Shown piece after piece: positions 40,456 to 54,800 of a stretch of 64,000 nucleotides of DNA. Source of the DNA: Polydactylus sextarius (lineage: Eukaryota; Chordata; Actinopteri; Polynemidae). A model generated the notes under the pieces. That model was not told the DNA's origin. It ran no database searches and worked only from the letters and a program-made list of their open reading frames with translations. The stretch lies in contig CM028909.1 of assembly GCA_016801845.1 (NCBI GenBank), positions 23,526,813-23,590,812 on the forward strand, in the 5' to 3' direction. The position numbers were made by a program, and so were the translations under genes. Positions within the stretch are counted from its first letter, which is position 1. Each line of letters starts with the position of its first letter.

Positions 40456-43400
40456 GTTGAGAGGGGGCAAGTGTCAGCTCAGCCTCAGTTCTCCATGGGT
40501 GAATGCATCAGGGAGTTCCTCGCAAAGACAGACAAAAAAATCCCACCTAATCTGGTATTATGACTACAGATATGATAAGAACAAACAGGAGCGTCACAAG
40601 ATTTATGGGTTTAACCGTCTTTAGGCATCGTCTTCTGCGAGCAGAGTGTCATTGCCGCCTTGTCTCCTTTTGTAAACAACCTAAAAAGAAGTCAAGACAC
40701 AAAAGTTACTCATCCATCACTCTGCACTTAAAAACAAGCCCAGACAACACACTGCAGGGTCAAAAGGATACAGATGTAACACAGGAGGGCACAGATTCTT
40801 TTGAAATATCACACATCTGAAGTTGTCGACTAGGTGTAGGTAGGGGCAGACAGAAGGTCAGGAAGGATAGGTTCCTGTCAAGGTCAGTTTCCAAAAATAA
40901 ACCAAGTAAGAAAAAGGAAACACAGTAGTAGAAACAAGGTTATTGCAGAGCTCTGCTGCCCCAACCATCCTCTACCCCCAGGGGAATTCTACTTTCTCTG
41001 TAGCTGTTTTCCTAAACCACAGGGCAGGCCAAAGACAAAATGCCAATGACACAGCAAAGCATTAAATCTAATTCAGCGCTGTTGCAGAGCCATCTTTCAG
41101 ATAAGTGGGGAGAGTGTACACTTTATGTGATTTGAAAGGCCTGCAGAGGCAAGAAAACACATGAACCTCGAGACATACTAAACAACCAGTCACAATTAGG
41201 TGAGTGAGGGAAAATATCTAAACCACACCTATCTACACTTTGGGCCTAAAGATCATCAGTTTGAGCTATTTACAAAAGTGGAGGAGGAAAAGAGAAGACA
41301 TATAGAAATATAAACTGTGATTAACTGAGGCTTCTGTGCCATACATATGGTATAAAGCTATAATCTTGCTCCATGTAATTAATGCTATCAAACACTGACA
41401 GGCTTGATGTTCAGTTCTACAGAGGCACCCACCCAGGTTCAAATTCCCTGAGCCAACATCAGTGTAGTCACTGTACGCTCTCTTGTACAGCGGCTCCTGG
41501 CTTGCTGGAACCAAACCATTTGGACACGTTGCACATTAGGACCGAGGCTGAGAAGAATCTGGAGAAGGGGAAACATGGTAAAATTCCACTGCACAGCTCA
41601 TGATCATAATAACTCTACGAGCTGCAGAGCATTCCTACCAAGCTGTATAAGAGAAGAAGGGGGTCGGGGAATAAATTTAACTAGAGACAGTCGGTCAGTC
41701 AGTGTTGCAAGTGACGCCTTTGTTTGGTTGACCTAAATCAAACGTATGTGTGTGCTGGAATGCAACTCGATCATTGCCAGACCACGCAATGACAATGCAA
41801 CTCCCGAACTGACCCACTTGCATTAGTCGTCTGTGTGCGGTATGTAGTACAGGAAGGCATGAGTTGCGTTTCCTGAGCTGCAGGAAGAAGGATCAGCAGA
41901 CTGTCCATAATTATTGTGCGGAAAGATTTGCACCCAGTTGCAACCACTGATTTAAGCTATGTTTAGATCAACTATATCCAAACCCTGTGATGGTAATCAA
42001 ACCTTCTCTCTGAAATACCGTAAATTCTAAAATATACTAGCTGGTTACCGTAACATGTGCAAACACATATAAAACTGCTGGCTTCCCATCTCATGTGTCA
42101 CACAGTCAAAGTCGAATGTTTTTATTGTCAGTATGACAAAATAAGGTGTCGTGATATCAAGTGACAAAGCCAGAGGGTGAGTCTAAATGAACTCTGCTGG
42201 TGTTTATATGGCTGTCAACTCTGGAGAAAGGTATCCATGCATTTTTTTTTTTTTTTAGTGAAACTCCCTGACTCATCCAGGTAGAAACCAGACAGGGGAC
42301 CCATGAAGCTGACGTTCCCCATCATCACTTGGCAGCTAAATTAAACCTAATTGTACCTTCAAAACAACCACAAAGTGCTCTCCTCGAGGAGCGCGGCATG
42401 ACAGAACATGTTGTAGGTGAGGTATTGTGTGACTGTGGTTTGTCATCAACAGACTGTTAAAACTATAATAAAAGAAAAATGGAGGCTTGGTAAATGCCAC
42501 CATAAAAGGACACACCAAGATAAAGTACATTGCTATGACTAATCTATTACCAGAACAGTTTCTTTGCATTCAGGGATGGATTTCAACAACTTTGGTTAAC
42601 AAAGGACACGTGGCTTTAAGATTCAATATTTAAAAAAATATACATTTATTTTGAACTTAGCACAAAATAAATGAGCTGATTAATAAAATTTACAACCGAG
42701 ATTCTTTCAGGACCTAATCATAGGAGCTCAGGAGCTCACATACTCATTAACTCAACGGTTTTTCCTCAACTTGGCAACACCTGCAGATCATTTCAATATA
42801 GCCGCTATCCTCTCAGCACGAAATCCCAATGAACTTAACCAACTCTCTGACTTGAATTAGCTGCTTCATGCCTTGTAATGGAGCAAATGCTGCAATAAAA
42901 TGAGGACAGATGCAGGAGAAGAGATAAATAAGCCTCCATGTGTCATCAGTCTCATGTCCAACACCAATCTCCATTAAAAAAAAACACAAAAAAAACATAT
43001 AATTTAAAACTTTCTTGCTGTTGCCAAAACTTGTACAACATGTAAATAAACCTTAGTGAGCAATCTGACTTACTAAGAAATACTGTTTAATTCGGCCTAA
43101 ATAAAGAAGAAGAATCACCTAAAGTAGCTCACAGGTTTTAACTCTTAGCTCCCAAACATGAACATGAAACTTGCGGAAAAGCGAGAAATTAGCTACAGGA
43201 ATAACGATTTGGTTACTTTTGAAAGTTTATACTGGTCACAAAGTTTATTGAATGTATGCCGAATTACTCATACAGAAATTGGTTGCATACTTACATTAAA
43301 ATATCACTTATTTTTCGGTAATGAAGTTAATCCTAAATAGCCACGTTCTTCTCCATTATGTTTGACGATGACTTTCTTCATTAAATGAAAAAGCCGCAAA

Positions 43401-43995
43401 AAGTGGTAAAATGTAGCTAAGCAACACGGTTTACGGTCAGAAACTAGACAACGTTAAATAACTGTGCAATAAAACACAACAGCTCTGAATCATTTACCGC
43501 TAGAAGGAAAGACACTGTCAGACAAGTTGTGTGGTAAAGTTATGTGAGATTAACGTTACAGCAAAAACACCACATGGACAGGAGCATTAACTGTGTTTAT
43601 CTTCACTTACCCATCGTAGCTTAAAATGATGACAAAGATCATTTGCTTTTCTCATTTCCCTTTCGATAAAATGAAAAACACATTTAAAAAAAAAAAAAAA
43701 TGCAACTCCACTCGCACGCATCCTTCAATCCAGAGAGATTTAACAGTCTGGACAACTGGACTTCAGACTGACGTTAATTCAAACATACTGCCACTTCATG
43801 TTAACTTATCAGGAAATAAACTTTACAGAGCATGAAAACGTGTCGCCTTTTCTCATTACCCTTCACAACAACAACAAAGAAAGTGTCCGCAACGAGAGAA
43901 AAGTTGAGCTGAACACTCCTCGCCCTCCTCACGACAATTACTGTGAAAACACCCAGAAAGCACGCGACGTCCGGTTTAACCTTTCAAAATAAAAG
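40456..43995 (-). other. 5' flank of dennd2c: probable 5' UTR exons and first intron
   Basis: Upstream of ATG 40455 the minus strand continues to an acceptor-like site (tctgtctttgcgag, near 40520), which would begin the coding exon. A minimal upstream ORF, Met-Glu-Asn-stop, lies at 40485-40496. Further up, a good donor (ATGG followed by GTAAGT) ends a possible non-coding exon at 43611. It is preceded by about 380 bases with no CDS and CpG-containing sequence near 43965. The exact first exon is inferred, not proven. The 40.6-43.6 kb interval shows nothing else recognisable. Confidence 0.35.
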
Positions 43996-44839
43996 CCTTC
44001 ATTAACAATTAAGAGTTCTGTAAAATTTCCAGAGTAAGGATAAAGAATCTTTTTTGCACATTTTTAACCTTTGCTTTTTTTTCTTTCATTCAAAAGTGGT
44101 GATTAAAACTTTCCATTGTCATACGCACATGTGAAATCATGTAAATTGTAAAGGTTGAATACATGTTAATGGACTATTTACAACATGATTATATCATACT
44201 GCTGCAGATACAAAGAATTATCATAAGACTGGTCACTTAAGCCTGGGAACTCCAAAATTGCTATTTTAACCCTTAAAAGTTATATACTTAATATAAGCAA
44301 TACAACACTATGACGCTGTATTCTCACATGATGGTGACTGTACACTGCACCAAAAACAGTAGATTCCTCTGGATTATATGATGCATAAGACTTGATAAAG
44401 ACCGAAAGAATAGCCTCACAATAGACAAAGACATATAAAACTATATAATAGGTATATAAAACTATGTTAAGGTGTTTCTCTGTTTATGTAAGTTTAGATT
44501 ATACCAAAAAAGATAATGAGTTGAAGGATGTTCATTTTTAGTTTATTGCATAGGAATCAACAGTGGATTAGGACTAATCATTGCAGATTCAGCCTGAATG
44601 TACATAGCAAGATTAAACTGCCTCACATGTGAAACTGGCTGTAAATGGTGGATGTTTTTGTTCTTTTATTTATTTATTAGACATCAAATGGAATATAAAT
44701 CAAACTGGCTTGCACAGACACAACTTGAAAAGTAAATATGTATGTATATGTATTATTTATGAATAAATAAAATATATTTTTATATTTTATTTTTAAGGAG
44801 ATAAACACAGTTCAATAATAGTCATATTTCTTTCAGTAC

Positions 44840-45060
44840 GACCAATATGAGAAGACTTCCGGTTTGACTGTGTGTTTCTGTGGAACTTGACGCAGTCGAG
44901 ACTGTGAATCCTCCCGATTCAAGAGAGAAGACGTCATCATATCAACTCCTGCAGCTGTCAACGGAGAACAAGCACTGATGTCTTCAGGTGTCCTGGGAAA
45001 TATGGACACTGTGTGAGAAGCAGCAGCAGCGCCGCTGCACACATGACTGGGACTTTACTC
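44840..45060. promoter_or_regulatory. Candidate promoter with ETS and CRE motifs
   Basis: A locally GC- and CpG-richer block in A/T-rich DNA between dennd2c and ampd1. It has ACTTCCGG (ETS-type, near 44856) and a CRE-like GACGTCATC near 44930. It could drive a plus-strand non-coding transcript or an alternative dennd2c first exon. The 69-residue minus-strand ORF across it resembles nothing I know. Confidence 0.25.
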
Positions 45061-45647
45061 TCATTCATAAAGTGGCTAAATATGATCTTTAGCTGCAGAT
45101 GAGGGACTGACTGAAACTTTTTATCTTGTTGTTTTAAAACCTAATCTGATTATTTCCTCCATTATTCCAGACAAACCACCCAAGGCCACAACATTCTAAC
45201 TTCTGTCCTTATAGCGTCAGCTTTTGCCCTTTAGACCAGACTTCCCCATTGATCTATAACTTGATCATTAAGAATACAAGGTTCAAAAGGGAAGTCAGGG
45301 CAAGCTAAGAAACAACAAATGCTGACTTTGCCATCCCAGTCAGGATGTTCAGTAATATGAAGGGCGTGACTTTATGGGAAAAGGCAGACATCGGGGAGGC
45401 TCTGTCAGGAAGTAATAGTAAAAGTGAGGCATTCAGCAACAGCATAGGCTAATAACTTCATTAACTTTGCATGAATGATGCACATATATTTGATCTCTTC
45501 TCTCTGCTGACACAGCTATATACTTAAACAGTGGGACTTTTGAAGTGTGAACAACCATCCAGATGATGGATAAGAGCATTTACCAATTGCAGTGGTGCTG
45601 CCACATCATAACATGGATCAACAGGACAAAGGGCACACATGGAAATG

Positions 45648-45653
45648 TTTTAT
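45648..45653 (-). other. Candidate polyadenylation signal for ampd1
   Basis: TTTATT on the plus strand reads AATAAA on the minus strand, 245 bases beyond the ampd1 stop codon, giving a short 3' UTR. Confidence 0.5.
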
Positions 45654-45897
45654 TATCCTTTCATTCATATACATGATATTTCCCCACAAGGAATACACAT
45701 ACTAAAATGTACAGGCCAGTTAGACAAAATGTGCAGATGATGTACAACGAAGTGTCTTCTTCCAAGGGAGAGAATATCAGTGCATTAGAAGGCCACTATC
45801 TTTAAGATTCATTTGTTTAAGAGTTACTATGAAAAACCTTGAGACTTTAGAGAGTTTTCTTCATCACAATAAAGGTGAGTTTCAGATTTGATGGTGT

Positions 45898-48800
45898 TTA
45901 GTCAGACTTCAGGCCCTCCTTAATGAGGTTGAGCTCATAGCACAGGGTCTCAAATCGATAAGCCATACGGATCTGGGCCACATTGGTCTTGCGGATGTCG
46001 TTTCCTTCTGGACCCTCCTTCAGGTAGTCCTGACCCAGGAAGTGTAACTTTTCCTAAAAAGGAAAATGATCAGCATATCTTAGTGGGTATAATTCACCCT
46101 TAAAATTTATGTTATGTATGATGTCTTTGTTGGAAGACAAGTCCATGAGGTATAGTAACATGATTATAACAAAGGTGATGTAAGTAATCTTTCACAAATC
46201 TTACTGAAACTTAAACTATTTATTTAACAATACACAGCCACATTAACAGTAAAACTCTACACTCGGTGTGTTACCTCATGTGACAGGGCACTCTGCAGCA
46301 CGCTGTTCCTGGCGATCTCACACATGTCACAGGTGCTAAGCTTAAAGACCTGAGCTGCAATGGCGTACTCTTCCATAAGGGGCTCCTGTAGACATAAAGT
46401 TCAATCATTGACATCATTTAGCATTTTTTTTGGCATACATCTAAGTCTGCATGCTCTACCTATGACACAAATGTGTGTGTTTGTAGTGAAAGCCTATTCA
46501 ACTGTATTTTTGTCTGAATGCAGATTGTATGACTTTGTCCATGAAATATGAACACAAATGCATATCTACAGATGTTTATAACACAATGCCCATTATGCAC
46601 AGCACAGTATGCTCCACTGTTTACATTATTATCAAAGGCTCAGACCTTGGTGTAGTGGAACTGCATGGGGTCGTCGGTGGACAGAGACACGACCAGGCCT
46701 TTCTTTTGAAACTCCAGCAGGGGGTTTTTGGCGTACTCCAAGAACAGGCTGTTGTTGCTGAGAGGGGACATGGCGATGGGCAACTGGGTCAGGAAGTACA
46801 GGTACTGCAGCACAGGGCTCTAGTGGGGGTGGACAGTTGATTTATAGAAATGATTAGTCAGCTTAAGACATTATTTGACAAAGCCTGGCATTTTATACAT
46901 ATTTATACAGTTGGGCCTGAAAGGCTTGTTTTGAATCCAAACTGCCAATTTAACTCATGAAGAGAGGACTGACCTTCTTGAGGTTAAGACCGTGAGAGAT
47001 GTTGTCAGCAGTCATGAAGCAAGCCAGAAGATGGGTGACGGCTCCAGCCTCACCACAGTGAGGCCTGAACATGAATGTGTTCATCCCCCTCTGCCTGGAC
47101 AGCAGAAGATAAACAAGTATAATACATGACATACTCTTACAGGAACTTATTGTTCTGTAGCCATAAAATATGCTTCAGTATTTACAGGTGAACTAAAAAG
47201 ATGAAAAGGGAAGAACTATGAATATGAATACAAAATGGCAGGAAAGTTAACTTGAATTACAAGCAAACAACACAACGAACCAAATTGTGTTACTTACCTG
47301 CGGAGCTGGTTGAGCACAGCAATGTTTGCATACATGTAATAAATGTAGTAGGTGTAGGAGGGGTTCTTGGCAATGTCCCACTCCTCTGGTTTGGGGCTTT
47401 TAGTGGAGAACATGTGACCACTGTGCTTGGACTCATCATCCACACTGTCAAAACCTGTCACCTACACAACAAGAAGCAAGCGGTTTCAGCAGAAAACAAT
47501 ATTGATATTTGAGATTAAAGGTGAAGTGTGTAGGGTTTTGTTTCATCTAGTGGTGAGGTTGTAAACTGCAGCCAAGTAAAAAAAAACCTACAGTTTGTCC
47601 ATTATGAGCTACTGTAAAAACATGGCAGTACAACATGGTGGCCTCAATGGAAGAGGACTGCTATATACATGTAAAAGGTAATGAAAAAAACATTATACAC
47701 TAATGAAAACATAATGATGAATATAAACTTTTAATTAATTTCTGCCAGCAACCCTGGTAATCCTAGACTGGATCTTTAAAACTGAGTGTGCAAATCTGTT
47801 AATCTGTTGGTTCTATGTCTGGACATGTTAGTTGCTATGATGTGAGTTATGATGTGTTGATGTATTGTTATCTTTCCAACAATTATAACCTTCATGGCTG
47901 GAAAACATATTTTTGGCCAAGATAACACTGTATCTTGCAGTGTCTGAGCTGTTATGACTCACATGCTTGAGGAAGATGCTGAGATCTGGGTTGGACTGTG
48001 GGTCAATGGTGGCCTGGAACACAGGAAGGAAAATGTTCTCCAACATCTTGCCAAAGTGGGGCACAAAGTTTCTGCCTCTGAAGATATCACTGCAATAGAA
48101 GAGGAAACGTGTGAATTCTAACCCAACTCGAATCTTTACGAAGTTTACAAGGAACTATGTTCAGATTTCTATGTGTAATATACGTAACGTGCTAATTTAT
48201 CCACAAGAGGACAAATAGTTAAAGGTCTGTCTCATAGTTGGATCAAATTACATGGTGGAAAGAACACACACTGAAAACTTACTAGATCCTGGGTACTTGA
48301 ATCATCCACTTAAGGTTGGGGGAGAAGACTCTGTGCTTGACAAACCAACCAGAGAGTTTATTCCACTCATTGGGGTTGCAGCCGTAGATGGACAGACGAG
48401 GCTCAGCATACTGGTACTTAGCATCCTCCAAGTCACTGGCTACTTCCTGGATCACAAAGCTCAAATCAGGTTCAAATCACATAAAGTCTGGCCTGTGCTG
48501 AATTATCCATTTGTCCGACTCAGTGAAAGGCTGACAAATGGTAAAACTAAAATTAACCTTAATAATAGTGGCAAAGTACTCTCCACTGATGTGATTCTCC
48601 GTCTTCAGGTACAGGTCACGCAGCTCACTGGCTCCCACAGGGTTGTACTTGGCGTTAAACTTGTCAAAACGCTGGAAGGTTTGTCTCCCCTTCAGAGAAA
48701 CAACAGCACAAGAAAAGATCTTAAGCTTAGGAAGGGAAGAAAATTTAGAATGAAGTTTTTACAAAAAACTCTAAACATCCTAATGTTGGGTTTTTAAATG

Positions 48801-51800
48801 TGACTAAATGACATCCACCAGTATCGTACAGCGTGCACATCCAGTGAGTCCACAGTGAGATTGTAGGGGTGCAGGTTGAGGGACTCAAAGAGCTCCTTCA
48901 TGGTGACCTCTCGGCCCTTAAGGTTGTGCACAACACGGTCTACATCCATGCAATAAGACTTCTTGATGAAACGCAGCAGGTGCTTCTGGTTCATGCAGGC
49001 GGCAGCATGGATGTGGGTGTCAACCTAGAGTGGACAGGAGATGATACAGACAGGATGACTGAGGTTTTAGGTTTATGTGATGTATTAACTTATTTTGATC
49101 ACAAGAGGGAGCTGAGGATGTACACCAGAAGCATGGCAGCTGTACATGAGCAAAGACAACTAAAGAGAACATGGATTTAAAAAACTAAATCCACGTATGT
49201 TTATTTTCTAAAATATACTTTACGATACTCAGAGTGCTTAAAGGAAGTTTTCCAAATGTATAAAATCTTGTATAATTGTACCACTCCAACACAAATGTGA
49301 AGGTGAAACGATTAAAGATAAAGATTAAACTTTATTTTACACTTTTTTTTATTCATATCCCTCTAATTATAAATGCTGTTCATGGCTACCTTCCTGCAGT
49401 TGTAGAAGTCCCTGTGGGGGTTTATCTTTAGCTCCTTCAACTCCTCCATCTCATTAAGCATCTCATGCACATTGAATTTGGACAGGAGGAACTTGAGACG
49501 GCGGTGAGTGTAAGTCTTACTGCAAAGAATATGAGAACATAGTAACAAATGAGCTGCACAGTGAGGTGATTTACACTAGTCAAAGAAGAGCAGTTGAAGC
49601 AATCAGGGAAATCAGGGAAAAGTGATAAGCAACTTGTTCAACAACAATAAGTCACCAACATTTGAATTCCAAAATTCAAAACAAAGTAAACAGTTTCTTT
49701 AGAGGACTCACGTTGGGCCCTGTGCAATGAGAGCAATGAGGAAGTTCATATCATCAATGAAGGTGTTGTAGTCAGGGCAGGGCAGGTCTTTGGGCTGATG
49801 TTTGTTAGCAGCTGCCTCATCGTTGTACACGTAGATGAGACCGTCCTTCATACGAGCAACATAACCCAGATTCTTTGGCAGGTCCTTGGTATCAAAGGGG
49901 TCTTCCCCATCCTTTGGAGGAGGTGTGAAGACTGTGAAAGTATGTGAGATATAAATATGACATAGATAAACATTTGACTAACTCCAGGTCCTTCACCATG
50001 AGCCTGATCTCCATTTGCTCCACACCTGGCTGCACCTGATCCTCAGGTTTGAAAGGCTCTCCCTCAATCTCACGCAGGTAATGGGAGGCCGTCCGTGGGA
50101 AACGCTGAAAGGCCAGCCTCATGTACTTCTCTCTGATGGTCAGGGCACGGTACAAACCCTTACAGGACAGCTCAAAGTCATCCATGGTCACCTGTATTGA
50201 GATGCAAAGATTATTGAAGGAAAATGGAAATAAAGCTGTCTATTTCACATGTAGTCTTCATGATAACTGCATATACAGCAGCAGAAGAAACCACGAAAAT
50301 ACGATACACTGTGAACTGCAACAGTCAACAGTTTTCACTATTTCCCAATTTTATTATGTTATTTAATCAGCAAGCCTGAAATGTATCTTAAGAAATGTGA
50401 GGTTTTGAGCTTAAGTGGTGTCTTTTTTTTGTACAGGTCAAACCCACAGCCATGAAACCTAAACCCTGGCATGCTCTCAGATCAGCTGTTGATAGGAGTG
50501 AGGCTGTCGGGTCACTGACCCTCAGACACACAGTCAGTGAAATTCAAAGTCAAAACCTCTTGCATCCATGTCAACTTGACCTAAATCTAAATTAGAAACT
50601 TTACGTGAGTAACATGCAATAAAACAGGGATAGAAACTATCACTTGTGGGACTTCTCTAGACTGCTCTAGAATTTCAAGAAGCCAACTAATAATTAATAA
50701 CCACATTCAAGTAAATAAAGTCCACCATTTTTATACACTATGTAGCACATAGTGCACTTTGGTCGGTGTAAGTTGTGTTTAAATGTGCTTTACGAAATAT
50801 TATAAGTAATACAATAATTTTACTTACTTAAACTTTACTTTACTTTACTTTACTTTACTTACTTAAATCCTTTTGATTCAAACAAAACAGTGAATTTCTA
50901 CTACATGACAATAAATAGTACCCCAGAGGCATAGTCTCCAATGATGGCCACCCTCTGGAAGTCAGGCACTTCCAGGTAGGTGGGTGTGTCCAACTCCACT
51001 GCCACCGGAGCAGTCTGGTGTGTTGGCACAGCCATGGTGCGGCTACGATGGTGCCTCTTGCTGTGAATAAGGTAAGGTGAGGTTCAGTGATTGGCTTCCT
51101 ACACTGTCAAAATTTCCTAAATGTTTTCTTGAAAGCCAACCAAATTGCTTTCAAGTGCAATTAATAAAATTGATTTCACCTGTATTTGTCACCATGTTAT
51201 GAGCATAAATAATCAGTCTTACCGTTTTTCAGCATTATCCTCAGTATGCAGGCGGTGGGCCAGCTCCTGGGTCATGATGGGACAGTCCTCAGCCACATCG
51301 AACATGGAGATCTCATCGCGGACGGTCTCATCTTTGGTCTCAGATGCAAAGACGTGTTCCGCGAAGGCCCGCATCTTGTCATCGGTCTCTGTCAGACACA
51401 GCAAAGCCATGTTCTGTTAATGTTCTGTTATGATGTGTTAGCATCAGAAATGCATTTTGCATAATGTTGCACTGAACTAGAAACAGCTTATGACTATTAA
51501 GCAGGCTACAAACAGAACAAATTATGGTAGCTGAATAGTGTAAATTCACAATGAATTAATTCTGCACATGACATCCTACATCTACAACATTCAAAGCATG
51601 TACCTTACCTAAACTGATGGGTAGAGACTCCAGTACATGCATAGTATACATGACCAATGATTGACTCAGCCATTACAAATCTGCAACTCTGACCTCCAGT
51701 CGGGGGCTGCAAACACAAAGTCCCATGCAAATACAAGAACTACAATGTTGAACCACTAAGACAAACAACTTGACTCATACGGATACAAGAAGGTTAAGCC

Positions 51801-54800
51801 CTACTTAATGTATCGACAGTACAACTCCAGACCCAGTTTTCTTGTCATCTTCCATTGTTTATTTTGTTTTATTTTCATTGCACTTCATCATTTAGGATGC
51901 CAGTGACTCTTTATAGACATAAATCAGCATTAGGATTGATTAGTATGCTGGAAAAATGACAGGAAAAGAGAATCATGATCCATCATAAGAGGAGTTGTGA
52001 ACCAAAGTACAAATAAGCTTCAAAAGAACACAGATACGGTGGCAATTCACACATGTACATGAATGGCATTACTTGACGCCTGCTACAAATAACTACACTC
52101 CAAGTCAAACTCTACTTGTTCCATGCACTCACTAGCCAAGAGCCAAGGCTTTCTACTAAGACAACAATTCCAACATGGCACATATTACTACAATATTTCT
52201 GGTTCCCATTTCTCTCCATACTTACTCTGTGGACCTGATTATGCCCAGCAAGACAGTAGCATCACCCAGAATAAAATCCAAAGAAGACAGTGTTAAAAAA
52301 GCATGGGTTAAAACATGCTTTATTTATGGTATTAGGTATGAAGATTAACATCCGTTTAACTTGAAGAAAAATACATAAGGAACTTATACTATAATATTTA
52401 GCATTATATACAACACAGATGAGAAATACATGCAATGATATATTGAATATATCAGCAATAAAAAGAGACACTGTGTCAAAAATTAAGAGAAAATTAGAAA
52501 TGAGAATATAACAGGATGTAAATGGATGAGGTAGCAATGAAAGTGGTATAAAGGTAATGGATAACAGGGAGAACACATGACCATTTCATTCAACAGCTGG
52601 ACAAAGTTTTTGTTACTGCATCCTATTGGCTCATGCAAAGATGATTCTCCAGCCACAGTACTCCTGCCAGGGGAACAAGCTTTAAATCTAATGTGTAGGA
52701 TACTGTAACTCTACCCTTTATTGCATCTCAGTGCATATGCATTAAATTTGCCTCGCTGGCATTCAGCATCAAGCCACCTGTACCCATCCTTTCTATGTCA
52801 TACAAACAAATCTTGAGGTCAATCAAGTATTGTTTGTTTGCTGCTTTGCAGCATCAGTGATCTATCTGGCAAAAGTCATTTATTAATATAAATGTTCACT
52901 TTCAGTTCAGTTTTGATTGATCTTGCTGTTTATGAAGAACATTCACAGTGTAACAAAAGTGAAAACTGATATTGTATGTGAACAACAGATTAATAAATGG
53001 TGCCCATTTCCACTTTATTCCCTTACTTAAAACCACTTTACTATTACCATTGCCTAAGCAAAAAAAAAAAAAAAAAAATTGGGGCAGTGGTGGCCTGGTG
53101 GCTAAGGGAGTGGACTTGGGTCCGGAAGGTCCCAGGTTTGAATCCACCAGGACCTACCAGGTCCCACTGAGGCACCCCTCCAACACTGCAGGTACTGTCC
53201 CCGCACACACATGCTCCTGGGGTGCCGTCTAGACTGCCCCCTGCTCACCTAGGTGATGGGTTAAATGCAAAGGTTAATTTTGTTGTGCCCATGGTGTGCT
53301 CTGTGCTCAGTAATGTAATAGTAATCACTTGCACTTTTACTTTACTTCGTTCATTTGCCAAGATCTATATTGCTACGCTGCATTCAAATATATTTTGGAA
53401 AATGAACATTTGATGATGTGATATCACATCCATACTGTCAGTCATGCTTAGGGCTGGTCCCATCTCAATACTTACTTCCACCCTCTGCAGCATTAGAAAA
53501 AATTCCCAGTCAAAGTGGGACGGTCCAGGTTGGGGGAAACAGCACAGGTGTGATTATGTAGAAAAATGTAGTAGAAAAGTTTGCACTTTTTCACATCTCT
53601 GTTGGACATCTCTGAGTTTTCTAAATGAGAATTTTAGTTGCCGCAGCCTAGTTCAAAAAATCCTATTAATCTGACCTCCTGACAAGGTAAAAACAATTTG
53701 TAATTGAGGTCAATACAACTGGTCCTTTCATATTAGACATACATGAAAAAGTTCAGTCTGATTGAGAACATGGTTGTTCATAGCTCTTCACATCTTCTCC
53801 AGTGAAAAAACGAGTGTGCATGGACTGCATGAAAACACCAGTGTGAAATCATATCAGGAACATCACAAGTGTGAACAGTCTCAAACATATTTTCCACAAT
53901 ACCTTTTAAATCATCACAACCCATCCCTGTCAGATGTGAAATCAAGCTCTCCAGCCAGCAGCTGGTTAAACCATCACATTTCTATTTTTTACCCATTGAA
54001 AAAATGTTCACATCATGATGTGAGCTGGTGGGATGACAGAGGTAAGAAAATAATTACAATTGAGGTTTAGTACCAGTAGTGGTAGGGCGTTATATACAGG
54101 AACAAATTACAACTGAAAAAAGTACAAAACTGAGGAAACATTTCTGAATGACCTGACCTTATGTCATGCCTGACCTGGAAGAATGTCCCAACAGATCATC
54201 CTATCATTATCTTGACATGATATATGACATACACAGTCCTGGAGTTTTATGACATAATTTACATTATAACATTTAGACAATAGAATTTGTTTATAGAATT
54301 CATAACACTCAGCAGTTTGATGCAAGCACAAGTCATAAGGTAATATTAGGGTCAACTATTGTTACTGTAAAAATGTCCAATCCTGCAAAATACTTTTTGT
54401 AAACTCATATAATTCATATGGAACCCTACGCATAATCCCAATGAACCTGTCACTGAAGCTGTCAGGGCTTCAGTTAGAGAGTGGCACTGGCAAATAAATG
54501 GGAATTTATTATCTCAACAGTTGCTGATATTCTGCACAGGTAGGGTTGTGACCCCTGTGATATATATTCATATATTCAAAGCATTTAATCAAAAGAAGAT
54601 CTCACTTCCCTTCTTTGCATACTCTGCAACAAATACACATGCAAGAGGTTAGCAGGGACTTTCCATGGAAAGCATGACCAGAATTCAATAAATGCCCCAC
54701 TGATGAAGCTTTATAATAACATGTCAGTGAATTTATGAAAATACTATTCAAATCCTCTCTCTATAGGTGAGAGGCCTCAGAGTCATTCTCTCCATGCTCA

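Noticed and set aside
39544..40470. Longer dennd2c N-terminus starting at 40470.
   Set aside because: The codon at 40470 is TTG. The first ATG in frame is 40455, which has A at -3.
41420..41470. tRNA-like B box (ggttcaaattccc).
   Set aside because: No A box at the right distance and no foldable cloverleaf; T-stem pairing fails.
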